A DNA stretch of 64,000 nt from Aphanothece cf. minutissima CCALA 015 (GCA_003003925.1 PVWP01000005.1:124001-188000), one strand, 5' to 3'; positions 17,870-26,491 are shown, counted from the stretch's first letter. The notes: generated from the sequence alone by a model not told the origin. Numbers and translations: made by a program.

Positions 17870-18109
17870 TCACCGCAGGGCATCAAAGGCCTGGGCCTCC
17901 AGCACGGATTCCTCTGGCTCAGCGTGCAGCACTCCGGAACCGCGCAGGGTCGTCCATGGCTGGGGTCCCTGAGCGGAGCGCGTGGTCGGCGGCATGAGGC
18001 GTGCCACCAACTTGCCGTGGCGAGTGATCTCCACCACCTCACCGCCGCTCTCCACCTGGCGGATCAACTCCAGGCACTGGGCACGGAACTCGGTCACGGA
18101 AATGTCCAT
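17870..18109 (-). CDS. Orphaned Phd/YefM-type antitoxin
   Basis: 79-residue antitoxin: MDISVTEFRAQCLELIRQVESGGEVVEITRHGKLVARL is the Phd/YefM DNA-binding and dimer fold, followed by a short toxin-binding tail ending in AFDALR. It is intact although its toxin gene directly downstream is broken. It may still autoregulate or cross-neutralise a related toxin. Confidence 0.85.
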   Translation of the reverse strand: MDISVTEFRAQCLELIRQVESGGEVVEITRHGKLVARLMPPTTRSAQGPQPWTTLRGSGVLHAEPEESVLEAQAFDALR

Positions 18110-18231
18110 AAAGGCAATTGAAAGGACATTTCGATGGAGGCCCCTCTGACTGCTCAGGGCCGAACCCCACGAACTGGCGCCGTCCCCTAGCTTTCCGCAC
18201 CTGAGAGTTCAACATCAGGGCAGCACCGGCC

Positions 18232-19701
18232 ATGGTCCAGGGCAACGCAGCCGTCCAGCGTCCGGGGGAAGCGCCACCGGCCAATCCCGAGCGCTGGTGG
18301 ACCCTGGCCGCCGTGGAATGCGGCAACTTCGTTGTCTACATGGACGGGTTCATCGTCACGCTGGCCCTGCCGGCGATGGCGCGTCAGTTCGGCGTCGGGC
18401 TGCCGGTCCTCAAGTGGGTGATCGTCGCCTACCTGCTCACCGTGACGGTCACCCTGCTGCCGGCCGGACGCCTGGCCGACATCTGGGGGCGCCGGCGCAT
18501 CGTCGTCATCGGCATGGGCGTCCTGGTGGTGACCTCGGTGCTGTGCGCCTTGGCGCCGACGGTGGAGACCCTGATCGCCTTCCGGGTGCTCCAGGGGGTG
18601 GGCGGCGGCCTGGTGCTGGCCAACGTGATGGCCGAGATCACCGCCGTCTTCCCGAAGCAGGAGCGGCGCAAGGCCATGGCCGTCAACGCCTCGATCCTGG
18701 CGCTGGCCCAGGTCACGGGGCTGGTGCTCGGCGGCCTGCTGATCGGCCAGTTCGGCTGGCGCTCCCTGTTCCTGGTGATCCTGACGGTGAGCCTGGCCGG
18801 ACTGATCCTCAGCCTGCGGATCCTCAGGGCCCGCCCCCGCAGCCAGGACCGCACCGCCATGGACTGGACCGGTGCCGTGCTGGCGGTGGTGGCCACCAGC
18901 GCCCCCTTCCTGGTGATCGAGCAGCTCTCCCAGGGCGGGCTGCAGCCGGCCAGCCTGGCGCTCCTGCTCGGCGGCGCGGCGGCCCTGGCCCTGTTCGTGG
19001 CGGTGGAGCAGCGCCTCCCCAAGCCGCTGCTGACGCTCAGCCTGTTCCGCTCGCGGGCCTACACCTGCGGCTCGGTGGCGGCCGCCTTCTACTTCGTCGC
19101 GGCGGTGTCCTGCTACTTCCTGCTGCCGCTGTATGCGCAGCTGGTGCTGGGGCGCTCGCCGGTGATGGCGGGGGTGCTGATCGTGCCGCTCTCGCTGGTG
19201 CTCACCGCCACGAGCCTGACGGTGAGCAGCCTGGGGGATCGGGTGGGGGCGCGGACCCTCAGCACGGCCGGCATGCTCTGCATCAGTGCCGGCCTGCTGG
19301 GCCTGTCCTGGCTGGGGCCGGACGCCGCCGACGCCAGCATCATCGGGCCGCTGGTGCTGCTTGGCATGGGCGGTGGACTCTTCCATCCCCCCAACAACAG
19401 CGCCACGCTCAACACCGTGCCGCCGCAGCATCTGAGTGTGGCCAACGGGTTCCTGTCGACGGCGCGCAACTTTGGCCAGGCGATCGGCACGGCGCTGGCG
19501 GCCTCCCTGCTCGCCCACGGCCTCGGCGCCGCCGGGGCCGACGCCGCTCTGGCGGGGGAGGTGGGGGCACGGCTGGGCGGAACCGACCTGGCGGCCTTTC
19601 TGGGGGCCCAGCAACTGGCCTTTCGCCTGGCGGCCGCCCTCGGCCTGGTGGGCGCGCTGATCTCCGCGGCCCGCGGCGCCGAGGCCCCGGCGGCTCACTG
19701 A
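18232..19701 (+). CDS. MFS transporter, DHA2 (EmrB/QacA) family
   Basis: 489-residue proton-coupled efflux pump with about 14 transmembrane helices. MFS motif A is seen as GRLADIWGRRRIVVIG, motif C-like glycine-rich text near GLVLGGLLIGQFGWR, and FHPPNNSATLNTVPPQHLSVANGF is typical of the DHA2 branch. It should export drugs or toxic metabolites across the inner membrane. It is divergent from the orphan antitoxin and its 3' end overlaps the convergent DUF429 gene by 7 bp. Confidence 0.9.
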   Translation: MVQGNAAVQRPGEAPPANPERWWTLAAVECGNFVVYMDGFIVTLALPAMARQFGVGLPVLKWVIVAYLLTVTVTLLPAGRLADIWGRRRIVVIGMGVLVVTSVLCALAPTVETLIAFRVLQGVGGGLVLANVMAEITAVFPKQERRKAMAVNASILALAQVTGLVLGGLLIGQFGWRSLFLVILTVSLAGLILSLRILRARPRSQDRTAMDWTGAVLAVVATSAPFLVIEQLSQGGLQPASLALLLGGAAALALFVAVEQRLPKPLLTLSLFRSRAYTCGSVAAAFYFVAAVSCYFLLPLYAQLVLGRSPVMAGVLIVPLSLVLTATSLTVSSLGDRVGARTLSTAGMLCISAGLLGLSWLGPDAADASIIGPLVLLGMGGGLFHPPNNSATLNTVPPQHLSVANGFLSTARNFGQAIGTALAASLLAHGLGAAGADAALAGEVGARLGGTDLAAFLGAQQLAFRLAAALGLVGALISAARGAEAPAAH

Positions 19702-20321
19702 GGCACCACGATCCAGCCGCTCTGCGGTTCGCCGTAGTGCACGCAGGCGCCACCGCTGGCGGCATGGTGGGCGGCGAGGGCGCAGAGGGCGGCATCGATC
19801 CAGTCGATGCTGGTGAGCGGTGCCAGATCGATCCCCGCCCGCTGCAGCAACTCCCTCCGCTGCGTGCGCTTCTGGGAGGCCTGGGCGTCGCCGCCCCGCA
19901 GATGCCAGGTGATGGCGTGGGGGAAGGTTTCGAAACAGCAGGGCTGGCTGCCGATCGGCAGCGCGGCGGCGAGCGGATGGCTGGGCTCGAGGGCCTGATA
20001 GAGCGCTTCGCCGCGCAGCATCCAGCCGAAATAGTCGGTGGGGTGGGCGACGGCGGCCTGGCGGGTGGGCGAGGCGAAGCAGACAATCCCCTTGTGCCTC
20101 AGCTCACGCTCACAGGGACGGGCGCGTCCATCGGCGCTCCAGCGGCAAGGGGCATCGATGGCGATCACGCTCGCCTGCACCACGGAGCGGCACCAGTGGG
20201 CGAGCTCCTCGGCGTCGATGGTGGCCAACTGGGCGGCGTAGGTGCCACCGGTGAGGGCCACGGCATGGAAGCCCTTGCGGGCGCCGCCCACATCGATGCC
20301 CACGGTGGTGGTCAGGGGCAT
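19695..20321 (-). CDS. DUF429 family protein (RNase H-like fold)
   Basis: 208-residue protein of the DUF429 family, predicted to have an RNase H-like nuclease fold. The first acidic strand is VGIDVGGARKGFHAVAL (D9), the second VIAIDAPCRW, and a C-terminal acid lies in SIDWIDAALCALAAH. Function unknown in any organism. The ATG at 20321 places GIDVGG at the expected distance from the N-terminus. A second, more divergent DUF429-like gene lies 1.5 kb away. Confidence 0.82.
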   Translation of the reverse strand: MPLTTTVGIDVGGARKGFHAVALTGGTYAAQLATIDAEELAHWCRSVVQASVIAIDAPCRWSADGRARPCERELRHKGIVCFASPTRQAAVAHPTDYFGWMLRGEALYQALEPSHPLAAALPIGSQPCCFETFPHAITWHLRGGDAQASQKRTQRRELLQRAGIDLAPLTSIDWIDAALCALAAHHAASGGACVHYGEPQSGWIVVPQ

Positions 20322-20335
20322 GGCGGAATGGTCGA

Positions 20336-20944
20336 TCAGGCCGTGCGTTGGGCGATCACGGCGAGGTGAGTCTGCGGGAACTGATCGAATTCGAGGTGAC
20401 GACAGACACATCCGCCGTCCTTGAGGACCTCGAGAAGGCCAGGAATTCCCAGGGTGGCGTAGTAAACCTCCGGTCCCATCGTCGCATCGACGTGCTCGCT
20501 CGGCCCGTCCAGTCCTCCGGCGGTGAACAGAAAGACGCCACCGATCTCGAGTGAAGCCATGAGCTTGAGCATCACCGCGCGCTGATGCTGAAGCTTCACG
20601 TGCCAGAGGCTGTCCCACGCCGAGATGAAGCGGTACATCCGCGGCGGGCTCCAGTCACAGACATCCGCATGGTGCAGCACGACGGAAGGGTCCGCGTCCT
20701 GAGCCAACGCGATCATCCGCTGCGACAGATCAATCCCCTCCAGAAGAAGGCCGTGCTCACGCAGCAAGGGATTGAACCGCGTGTTGCAGCCACAACCCAC
20801 ACTCAGAGCCCAGCCGCGATCGATGGAGCCCAGAAACGCCAGCGCACGCTGGTGCTGGCGTACGCCATCGACGGTGCTGAACGTATCATCCTGCCACCTG
20901 GGAGCGAGTTGGTCGTAGGCGGCGGCAATGGCTGTATGGGTCAT
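20336..20944 (-). CDS. SAM-dependent methyltransferase
   Basis: 202-residue class I methyltransferase: N-terminal AAAYDQLAPRWQDDT, motif I ALSVGCGCNTRFNPLL, strand-2 acid in LEGIDLSQRMIALA, motif II VLHHADVCDW, and FISAWDSLWHVKLQHQRAVMLKLM, resembling the Methyltransf_25/11 group. Small-molecule substrate unknown. It lies 14 bp upstream of the DUF429 gene, so the two are probably co-transcribed. Confidence 0.88.
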   Translation of the reverse strand: MTHTAIAAAYDQLAPRWQDDTFSTVDGVRQHQRALAFLGSIDRGWALSVGCGCNTRFNPLLREHGLLLEGIDLSQRMIALAQDADPSVVLHHADVCDWSPPRMYRFISAWDSLWHVKLQHQRAVMLKLMASLEIGGVFLFTAGGLDGPSEHVDATMGPEVYYATLGIPGLLEVLKDGGCVCRHLEFDQFPQTHLAVIAQRTA

Positions 20945-21018
20945 GGGAGTGCTCCAGCTGGAAGGCTGATGATCAACGCGGGTACGGCTCCTGGGCCGTC
21001 ATTCAGGGCGCTGTCGAC

Positions 21019-21510
21019 TCAGATTGAGTGCAAAACCACGGCAAAGTTTTCGGCCTCCTCCGGGGCGGCAAAGAACGAGGAGATGTGGGTGAAGTCGTCC
21101 TCCGTCAGTGGGTGGGAGCCTTCCGGTTGCTCCTCATTCCGCCGGGCAATCCGTGCCAGGCATTCGGCATCTGGTGTGTCCACATAATGCAGGCGGTGAT
21201 CTGAGCCTGCCTCCTCGAACAGGGAACGGAACCAGGCACGCCCAGCCCTGGTGTTGGCCTGAAAGTCCAGCACGACAGATTGACCGGATTTCAGGAGGTC
21301 CACCACGAGGGGACCCACCACGGTTTTCAGCTTCCTGGAGAAGTGGATGTAGTCCTGGAAGGTCTTCATCTGATCTCCGAACAAACGGGCCATCCAGATG
21401 TCCTCCGAGATCAGAAACGCTCCGGTGTCCTGCGCCACAGCCTGGGCAACGGTCGTCTTTCCAGCTCCGGCTTTCCCGCAGAAGAAGTGCAGGGTCGCGG
21501 TGGCGGCCAT
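21019..21510 (-). CDS. P-loop kinase-like ATPase
   Basis: 163-residue AAA_33/zeta-like P-loop protein: Walker A FCGKAGAGKTT near residues 10-20, a kinase-like LISEDIWM strand, SVVLDFQANTRAGRAWFRSLFEEA, and RIARRNEEQPEG as the arginine-containing lid. Likely a small nucleotide or metabolite kinase of unknown substrate. The ATG at 21510 is chosen because it starts two strands before Walker A. Confidence 0.8.
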   Translation of the reverse strand: MAATATLHFFCGKAGAGKTTVAQAVAQDTGAFLISEDIWMARLFGDQMKTFQDYIHFSRKLKTVVGPLVVDLLKSGQSVVLDFQANTRAGRAWFRSLFEEAGSDHRLHYVDTPDAECLARIARRNEEQPEGSHPLTEDDFTHISSFFAAPEEAENFAVVLHSI

Positions 21511-21856
21511 GTGGGGCCTTGGATAGCGGCTTGGGAGCCTAGCAAAATCCTGCGATTCACGTTGGGGAAACATGGTCCCCACAGGATCAGCATGCGTGCT
21601 GGCGTGAGGCCTGCGCGTTTACGGCCGAATCCCCTCGATCATCGGGAGAAAGTCGATGCCCTGTCCATACGCCTACGAAACCTGCAGGCTTGAGGATGGC
21701 GCGGATATCGGACTCCAGAGCCGAACGATGGACGGCGTTCCATAGGGATTCACAGCCCATGAGCAACAGGCAGGTCAGGGCGCTGAAGCAGCGAAGCAGG
21801 TTCAACGGGTCAGCGGCGGGAGTCACCTGACGTGGAGAGGCCCACAATGGGTGGGC
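21511..21856. other. Intergenic region without a recognised gene
   Basis: A short minus-strand frame (21587-21847) is open but has no family-like motif and an irregular composition. I see no terminator, repeat or RNA gene. Confidence 0.5.
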
Positions 21857-22450
21857 TCAGGTTCGCTGCTTTGGAAACCAGTAGGCAACCTCCGTACCGC
21901 CAGGGAAGAACGGGGAGCGCTCATGGAGAAGAAGATTGTGCCAACCAGCCGCCTGTGTCACAAAGGCGTGGGCAGCAGAAGCGGCAAGTGCAGCATCCCG
22001 GATATGCTCGCTGAGCCCGGTAAACTCGGGCGCAGACACAAAGGCTCGCGCCGCCGCCGATACCCGCAAGAGCGCCTTGGGATGCGATTCCGTCAGTGGC
22101 ACGGCGGGCCACTGCTCACGGGATAGCCTGGCAACGAGCACACCCTGAACAAGACAGGCTCCACGCAAGGAGTTGACATGGCTGACAGTGCCGGACTGGC
22201 CACCAGCTTCACAAACAAGCCTGCGAACCTGTGCATCTGCGCTGCGATCACCCTCGTATACCCAAAACAATGGAGCGTCGATTCCAACTGCGGCTGGCGC
22301 TCCGGGCAACAGAGCTGAAGACTGGGCGACAGCGGAAGGCGCGCCACTCACAACATCGCCGGCAACAAACCGGAGGCCATCTGTCGTGGCTTCGACGACT
22401 GCCCAGCCAAACGCCTTTTCGCCACCTGGATCAAACCCTACGAATCGCAT
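21857..22450 (-). CDS. DUF429-like protein (predicted nuclease fold)
   Basis: 197-residue protein with the same RNase H-like outline as the DUF429 gene at 19.7-20.3 kb: MRFVGFDPGGEKAFGWAVVEA, PAAVGIDAPLFWV, and a C-terminal acid in EHIRDAALAASAAHAF. Sequence between motifs differs widely, so it is a distant relative and not a recent copy. Function unknown. Confidence 0.7.
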   Translation of the reverse strand: MRFVGFDPGGEKAFGWAVVEATTDGLRFVAGDVVSGAPSAVAQSSALLPGAPAAVGIDAPLFWVYEGDRSADAQVRRLVCEAGGQSGTVSHVNSLRGACLVQGVLVARLSREQWPAVPLTESHPKALLRVSAAARAFVSAPEFTGLSEHIRDAALAASAAHAFVTQAAGWHNLLLHERSPFFPGGTEVAYWFPKQRT

Positions 22451-22518
22451 GATGGGGTTGCCATGCCTATCCGATGCGGAAGCCAGCGTAGGCGGTGACC
22501 GTCCGAAGGAGGGAGGAG

Positions 22519-23022
22519 TCAGGCCTCGGCAGCCAGAGCCATCTGTTCGGCATGGCGTTGCTGGTCAGCATCGTGGATGACCGGGACCCTTCTGAGCCCA
22601 TCGATGTACGCGGAAGGGACGTTGTGTTCCATGGCGCCGGCAACCACCAGGGCCTGATACCACGCATAGGGCAGAATATCCGGATCGATCCTTGTGGCAA
22701 CATACGCTTGCACAGCAACGAGCTGACCAGCCAGGTCGACAGTCTTCGTTTGCTCCTCATATCCAAGCCCGAGACCTTCCGCACGATCCAGCCGATGCTT
22801 CTCTGCGAGAGGAATCTCATAGACAACCCCGTAAACGAGACGGCTTGAATCGGCCGCCGTCACGATGTCGCACTTGCCCGATCCATCGTTGGCGACCTTA
22901 TGCCATTTCAGCTCATGCCCCGGCAGCACCGCCAAGCCGAGCGCACGCGCGGACGGAACCCTTTGCCGCAACCTGGCCGTGAGCATGTTGGAACCGTAGG
23001 CGAAGTTCAGACAATGCTCCAC
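22519..23022 (-). CDS. Gamma-glutamylcyclotransferase family protein
   Basis: 167-residue GGCT/AIG2-like fold protein. The substrate loop NFAYGSNMLTARLRQR is at the N-terminus, the catalytic glutamate is expected in HRLDRAEGLGLGYEE, and AYVATRIDPDILPYAWYQALVVAGA is typical of the family. It may cleave gamma-glutamyl amines or peptides to 5-oxoproline; the specific substrate is not evident. Confidence 0.87.
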   Translation of the reverse strand: MEHCLNFAYGSNMLTARLRQRVPSARALGLAVLPGHELKWHKVANDGSGKCDIVTAADSSRLVYGVVYEIPLAEKHRLDRAEGLGLGYEEQTKTVDLAGQLVAVQAYVATRIDPDILPYAWYQALVVAGAMEHNVPSAYIDGLRRVPVIHDADQQRHAEQMALAAEA

Positions 23023-23097
23023 GGGACCAAGTCACGCCTGCCCTTTGAGCCTATCAACCCGCCGAGGCAATCTCACCACGCCTTGAGTTAGATCCCA

Positions 23098-23322
23098 TCA
23101 CGGGATCAGAAAAGCGGTTGCGGGATTCCCAGGGTTGTCGTAGACCCTGACCATGCTTTCCTGGGCGTACGGCCTGACGACCGCCTCCATCGCCGCTCGA
23201 CTGACGCCATACCCTGAGAAGGAGACACGGAAGCCGATGGAGCTCCGGCCGCCAACTTGATTGCGGTAGCGCAGAATCGGCTTCGCCGTTTCCAAGTGTG
23301 CATCGTCCACAGCGACAACCAC
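23098..23322 (-). pseudogene. DUF3592 fragment lacking its N-terminus
   Basis: Seventy-four codons read as VVVAVDDAHLETAKPILRYR..VGGRSSIGFRVSFSGYG..VYDNPGNPATAFLIP, the extracytoplasmic domain of DUF3592 membrane proteins. The usual first transmembrane helix is missing: the same frame upstream has no start and no hydrophobic segment, while hydrophobic text (AFSLLAGPALVWLSL) occurs in a neighbouring frame, suggesting a frameshift. It could be made from the GTG at 23322, but most likely it is a remnant. An apparently intact DUF3592 gene lies at 30.9-31.4 kb. Confidence 0.6.
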
Positions 23323-23446
23323 ACCAAGGCGGGACCTGCGAGGAGAGAGAAAGCGGCGACCACCGTCGGTAGAGCTTCGCGGTCTGAGGGTCTGGGCAAG
23401 GGCAATGGACCATAAGGTTCATCGCATGAGCGTCTGGGCCATCTGC

Positions 23447-24670
23447 TCAAGCCAATGGTGAGTCGCAATCGCGGCTGGCGACCAGCACACTCCTGATCAC
23501 ACCATCGATATCCACCGAAGGATTGGCTGCCACCGAACGGGCCCAGGTCTCGCCGTCAAGAACGCACGTCGACAGCATGCCCTTCGGCAAGGCCGCCACA
23601 AAAGCATCCGTCTGCCGATCCACCGGACGGAAGACATTGATCGCTGTCTGCGGGCGACCCCACAACTCAAGACACTCACTCGCCTCAATCGCATCCGCCA
23701 GCGACTCAGCGACCTCCATCAGGCGGTCGAGCCGCTGAGCCAGTCCCATGCGACCCCACGCCAGCAGGGTCGCCAGCAGCGGGATGGCCGCCGCGGAGCG
23801 GGAGCCCTGGACGCCGACGTTGGGCCTGGCGAGATAGCCTCCGCCGAAGCTGATCGCGGCATTGGCAGCCTCGAGCTCACGAAACATCACAAGTGCCGAG
23901 TCCTTGGGTTGGAAGAGCCACTTGTGGGCCGACACCGCCACTGAATCGGCCGCTTCGATCCCTTCGAGCTTGGAGGCATGCGCGGGGCTGAGTCGCAAGG
24001 GGCCGGCCCATGCGGCGTCGACGTGTGTCCATCGCGCCGCGCCGATCAGGTCGAGCGGGTCGATGGAGCCCGTGGCGGTTGTTCCAGCAGTCAGCACAAG
24101 ACAGGCGGCGTTGAGGTCGGGCAACCGCTCGCGATCCAGCCGTCCGAGCGAATCCACGGGGACCTTCACCAGCTGAAGTCCCAGCAGGCGGCATGCTTTG
24201 TCGATGCTGAGATGGGCTGCCTCTGAAGTGACGACCGTCTGCACGCCTGAGGAGTCGCGCGCCGCCCAGAGGGCCGTGAGGTTGGCGATGGTCGAACCCG
24301 AGCAAAAATGCCCGCCCTGCATCCCGAAGTACGGAGCGAGCCATGACACGACGCGCTCCTCTGCCTGAGTGGCGAAAGGGGACGTCATCTCATGAAGCAT
24401 GTTCTGGTTGAGACTGGCATCCCAGAGCGCCATGGCCCACGTGATCCAGGGAGTGGGCGGGTCCATGTGGGCCAGCGAGGTGGGTGCGCTCAGCTGGGCT
24501 GCTTTGCCGAGGACATGGCAGGAGAGCATGTCGAGCGCCTGCCTGTCACCAAGTCCGGTCTCCGGAAGCTCTGGGGGCAAGTCAACCGGCGTGCCGGCTG
24601 GCGAACGCATCAGCTCCACGGCGGCGTTCAGCCCATCATTGGCCCTGAAGCTGGGGTCTGGCTGAGGCAT
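23447..24670 (-). CDS. PLP-dependent group II decarboxylase
   Basis: 407-residue fold-type I PLP enzyme of the pyridoxal-dependent decarboxylase family (PF00282). The Schiff-base lysine is K250 in SVAVSAHKWLFQPKD, the ring-stacking histidine H153 in SEAAHLS, and the PLP-nitrogen aspartate D218 in THVDAAWAGP. Relatives decarboxylate aromatic amino acids, glutamate, diaminobutyrate or histidine; the substrate cannot be assigned. The start at 24670 has a strong GGAGAGGAG Shine-Dalgarno just upstream, preferred over the ATG at 24715. Confidence 0.87.
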   Translation of the reverse strand: MPQPDPSFRANDGLNAAVELMRSPAGTPVDLPPELPETGLGDRQALDMLSCHVLGKAAQLSAPTSLAHMDPPTPWITWAMALWDASLNQNMLHEMTSPFATQAEERVVSWLAPYFGMQGGHFCSGSTIANLTALWAARDSSGVQTVVTSEAAHLSIDKACRLLGLQLVKVPVDSLGRLDRERLPDLNAACLVLTAGTTATGSIDPLDLIGAARWTHVDAAWAGPLRLSPAHASKLEGIEAADSVAVSAHKWLFQPKDSALVMFRELEAANAAISFGGGYLARPNVGVQGSRSAAAIPLLATLLAWGRMGLAQRLDRLMEVAESLADAIEASECLELWGRPQTAINVFRPVDRQTDAFVAALPKGMLSTCVLDGETWARSVAANPSVDIDGVIRSVLVASRDCDSPLA

Positions 24671-25065
24671 CTCTGCTCCTCTCCGGATCAGCGGCGGACC
24701 ATGGCCTTGCCTCATGACCCAGCACGATTGGAGCCGTGCGCCGAATCTTGATGTTAGCCGTCGGAGTGCTCAATCCGGAGCATGTCCCAAGCGCCTCTTT
24801 GGCACACGTTGTTCACCCGCTGTATCGATACGTGATACCCAGCTGTACGTGGCGTCCTTGGCAACGCGACATCGCTCCAGCAGGGAGAAATGACGAAACG
24901 CCTCGTCCAGCTGATGGCTAGAAAAAAAACCAGCTGTTGGCTCTACAAGAAAAGAAGAGGCGAGCTGAAGACGAAGTCGAAATCGCCTTCAGGGACTGGG
25001 TAACAACCAAGCCCACCAGACGCAGAAAACCGATGCCACGCAATCCGTCATTCTGGCACGTTCCA
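24671..25065. other. Intergenic region, AT-richer, with a 13-bp direct repeat
   Basis: No gene recognised. CCAGCTGATGGCT (24907-24919) and CCAGCTGTTGGCT (24930-24942) form a direct repeat separated by an A-rich spacer. Read on the minus strand the second copy is followed by eight T, so it could be a weak terminator for the hydrolase gene. Composition is lower in GC than the DNA to the left. Confidence 0.5.
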
Positions 25066-26073
25066 TTACAGCGACTGGCTGGCCCCATGGCGCGTCTCAC
25101 TAGAATGAATAAACTGACAGATCCCTTCAACGAGTTCAGGCGCAACCGGCAGCGATGGGTCAGAGTAGGAAGCTTTTTGTTGTTGGGGATCCAATGAAAC
25201 GGTCTTTAAGGCGTGATTCATTCCCTCAATGATTCTAAGCTCCGCATCCTGCTTAGCCGATTTCAGGGCTTGCGCCTCTCTGACAGGCACTTGGCTATCA
25301 GTAGTTCCCTGAACAATCAAGACAGGCACAGTGAGTCGAGCAATCTCCTGGGTAGGGATATAGCGAAACCAGGACATGAGGTAGGGTTGGATGCTCGGTC
25401 TATAGAGAGCGTTGAGTTCTGGTGAAATGGAGGCCACTCTCTTCCCTTGCTCCAGAGCAGCAAGAATCTGCTCATTCTCTTGCCATAATGCCTCTGGCAA
25501 GCTGGGTCGCAGCTGATCTCGTAAAAGCTGTGATGCAGGTTGGGCAGGTCCGGCGATGGAGACAAGTGCATCTGCACCGGTTGCTTGGGTTGCCAGCATT
25601 CCTATCAGAGAGCCTTCGCTGTGACCAATGACGGTGACGCTCGAGAAACGAGAGTCTGCCTGCATGTGCTGAATCCAGAGTGCAGCATCTTCAACATAGG
25701 CATCGAAACGGAGATCAGCTTCTTCCGGTCCTGCGGCTGCGCTGGCTCCAATGCCGCGCTTGTCATAACGGATTGAGGCCATGCCATGATCCGCTAATCC
25801 TTCAGCGAGGAGCTTGAGGCTATGATTGGTCCCAGCGAGAGAACTGTCTCCATTGCGATCGGTCGGACCTGAACCCGCAATGATCAGCACCGCTGGCCCT
25901 GGCACATCAGACGCTGGAATCATCTGTGTGCCATGGAGTGTGCCCGCTAACGTTGCGATCTCAACCTCGACAGATGTTGAGGCTTGTGTCGTCCAACCCA
26001 TAGATAGCAGCGATAAAGGTGTAGCGCTTAGATAGACAACCAGGCTGACAGAACGGCAAGAGCTTTGAGACAA
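25066..26073 (-). CDS. Exported alpha/beta hydrolase
   Basis: 335-residue serine hydrolase with an N-terminal signal or anchor (VVYLSATPLSLLSMG, cleavage near TQA). The oxyanion segment is IIAGSGPTDRNGD, the nucleophile elbow GHSEG at 140-144 (S142), the catalytic acid probably in GTTDSQVP and the histidine in GMNHALK. This matches the exported esterase group with the GSGPTDRNG motif. It is clearly poorer in GC than the flanking core genes, suggesting transfer, and sits next to a truncated DUF2442 fragment. Confidence 0.86.
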   Translation of the reverse strand: MSQSSCRSVSLVVYLSATPLSLLSMGWTTQASTSVEVEIATLAGTLHGTQMIPASDVPGPAVLIIAGSGPTDRNGDSSLAGTNHSLKLLAEGLADHGMASIRYDKRGIGASAAAGPEEADLRFDAYVEDAALWIQHMQADSRFSSVTVIGHSEGSLIGMLATQATGADALVSIAGPAQPASQLLRDQLRPSLPEALWQENEQILAALEQGKRVASISPELNALYRPSIQPYLMSWFRYIPTQEIARLTVPVLIVQGTTDSQVPVREAQALKSAKQDAELRIIEGMNHALKTVSLDPQQQKASYSDPSLPVAPELVEGICQFIHSSETRHGASQSL

Positions 26074-26122
26074 GGCATGGGCTGATTGATGCTGAATCCG
26101 TCATACATTCATCGTTGATAAG

Positions 26123-26272
26123 CTAAAGGAGTCGGAAGCCAGCCCCAGCAATCGCCCCATTGCCGCGCTCCAGGGTGGTGACGTGCAGCAGGCGTGGGTA
26201 CCAGCCCGGAGACACTGACATGGAGCGCCCGTCTGCGAGGTCGACGATCAGCTGGTCCTCAGCGCAGGCCAT
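26123..26272 (-). pseudogene. Truncated DUF2442 gene
   Basis: The frame reads MACAEDQLIVDLADGRSMSVS..WYPRLLHVTTLERGN..IAGAGF, the core of a DUF2442 protein, which usually continues with GIHWPDLDEDIS. Here it stops two codons after GAGF. The N-terminal few residues are also shortened. AGGGGG precedes the ATG. The break coincides with the change to AT-richer DNA that carries the hydrolase. Confidence 0.7.
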
Positions 26273-26298
26273 CCCCCTGCCGGCTGACCCATCCTCCC

Positions 26299-26383
26299 TC
26301 AAACCTTCGCCAGCGTCACGCGCTCGGGCTGGTGCTGGTCTTTGCCCTGGCGTTCGTTGTAGGTGGTGGCGCAGGGGCCGCCC
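26299..26383 (-). repeat. Partial copy of the dcd 3' end
   Basis: Bases 26301-26383 match 36120-36202, the last 83 bases of the intact dcd gene, with about five differences, in the same orientation. Translated, the fragment gives PCATTYNERQGKDQHQPERV and ends LAKV-stop. Similarity stops at the last base of the stop codon on one side and after GCCC on the other. On its upstream side the frame changes to CTPVGIDVGG, resembling the start of the DUF429 gene at 20.3 kb. Confidence 0.9.
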
Positions 26384-26491
26384 ACATCGATGCCAACGGG
26401 GGTGCATGGGGGGCCGCTGGTGGCGTGTGTGGCGAGAAAGGCTTGGGGTCCGGTCACAACGCAAGAGATGGGCGGCGGGGAATCATCCGTT

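Noticed and set aside
18297..20369. A 690-codon plus-strand frame across the MFS and DUF429 genes
   Set aside because: Low-complexity Gly/Arg/Ala text; the MFS frame and the reverse DUF429 frame have clear family motifs.
21587..21847. Minus-strand frame with a lipoprotein-like LLLMGC segment
   Set aside because: The cysteine is about 30 residues in, the rest has no protein-like pattern, and the start is weak.
24937..25197. Basic 86-codon plus-strand frame (MALQEKKRRAEDEVE...) in the gap before the hydrolase
   Set aside because: It runs into the 3' end of the hydrolase gene on the other strand, shows no family pattern and no Shine-Dalgarno.
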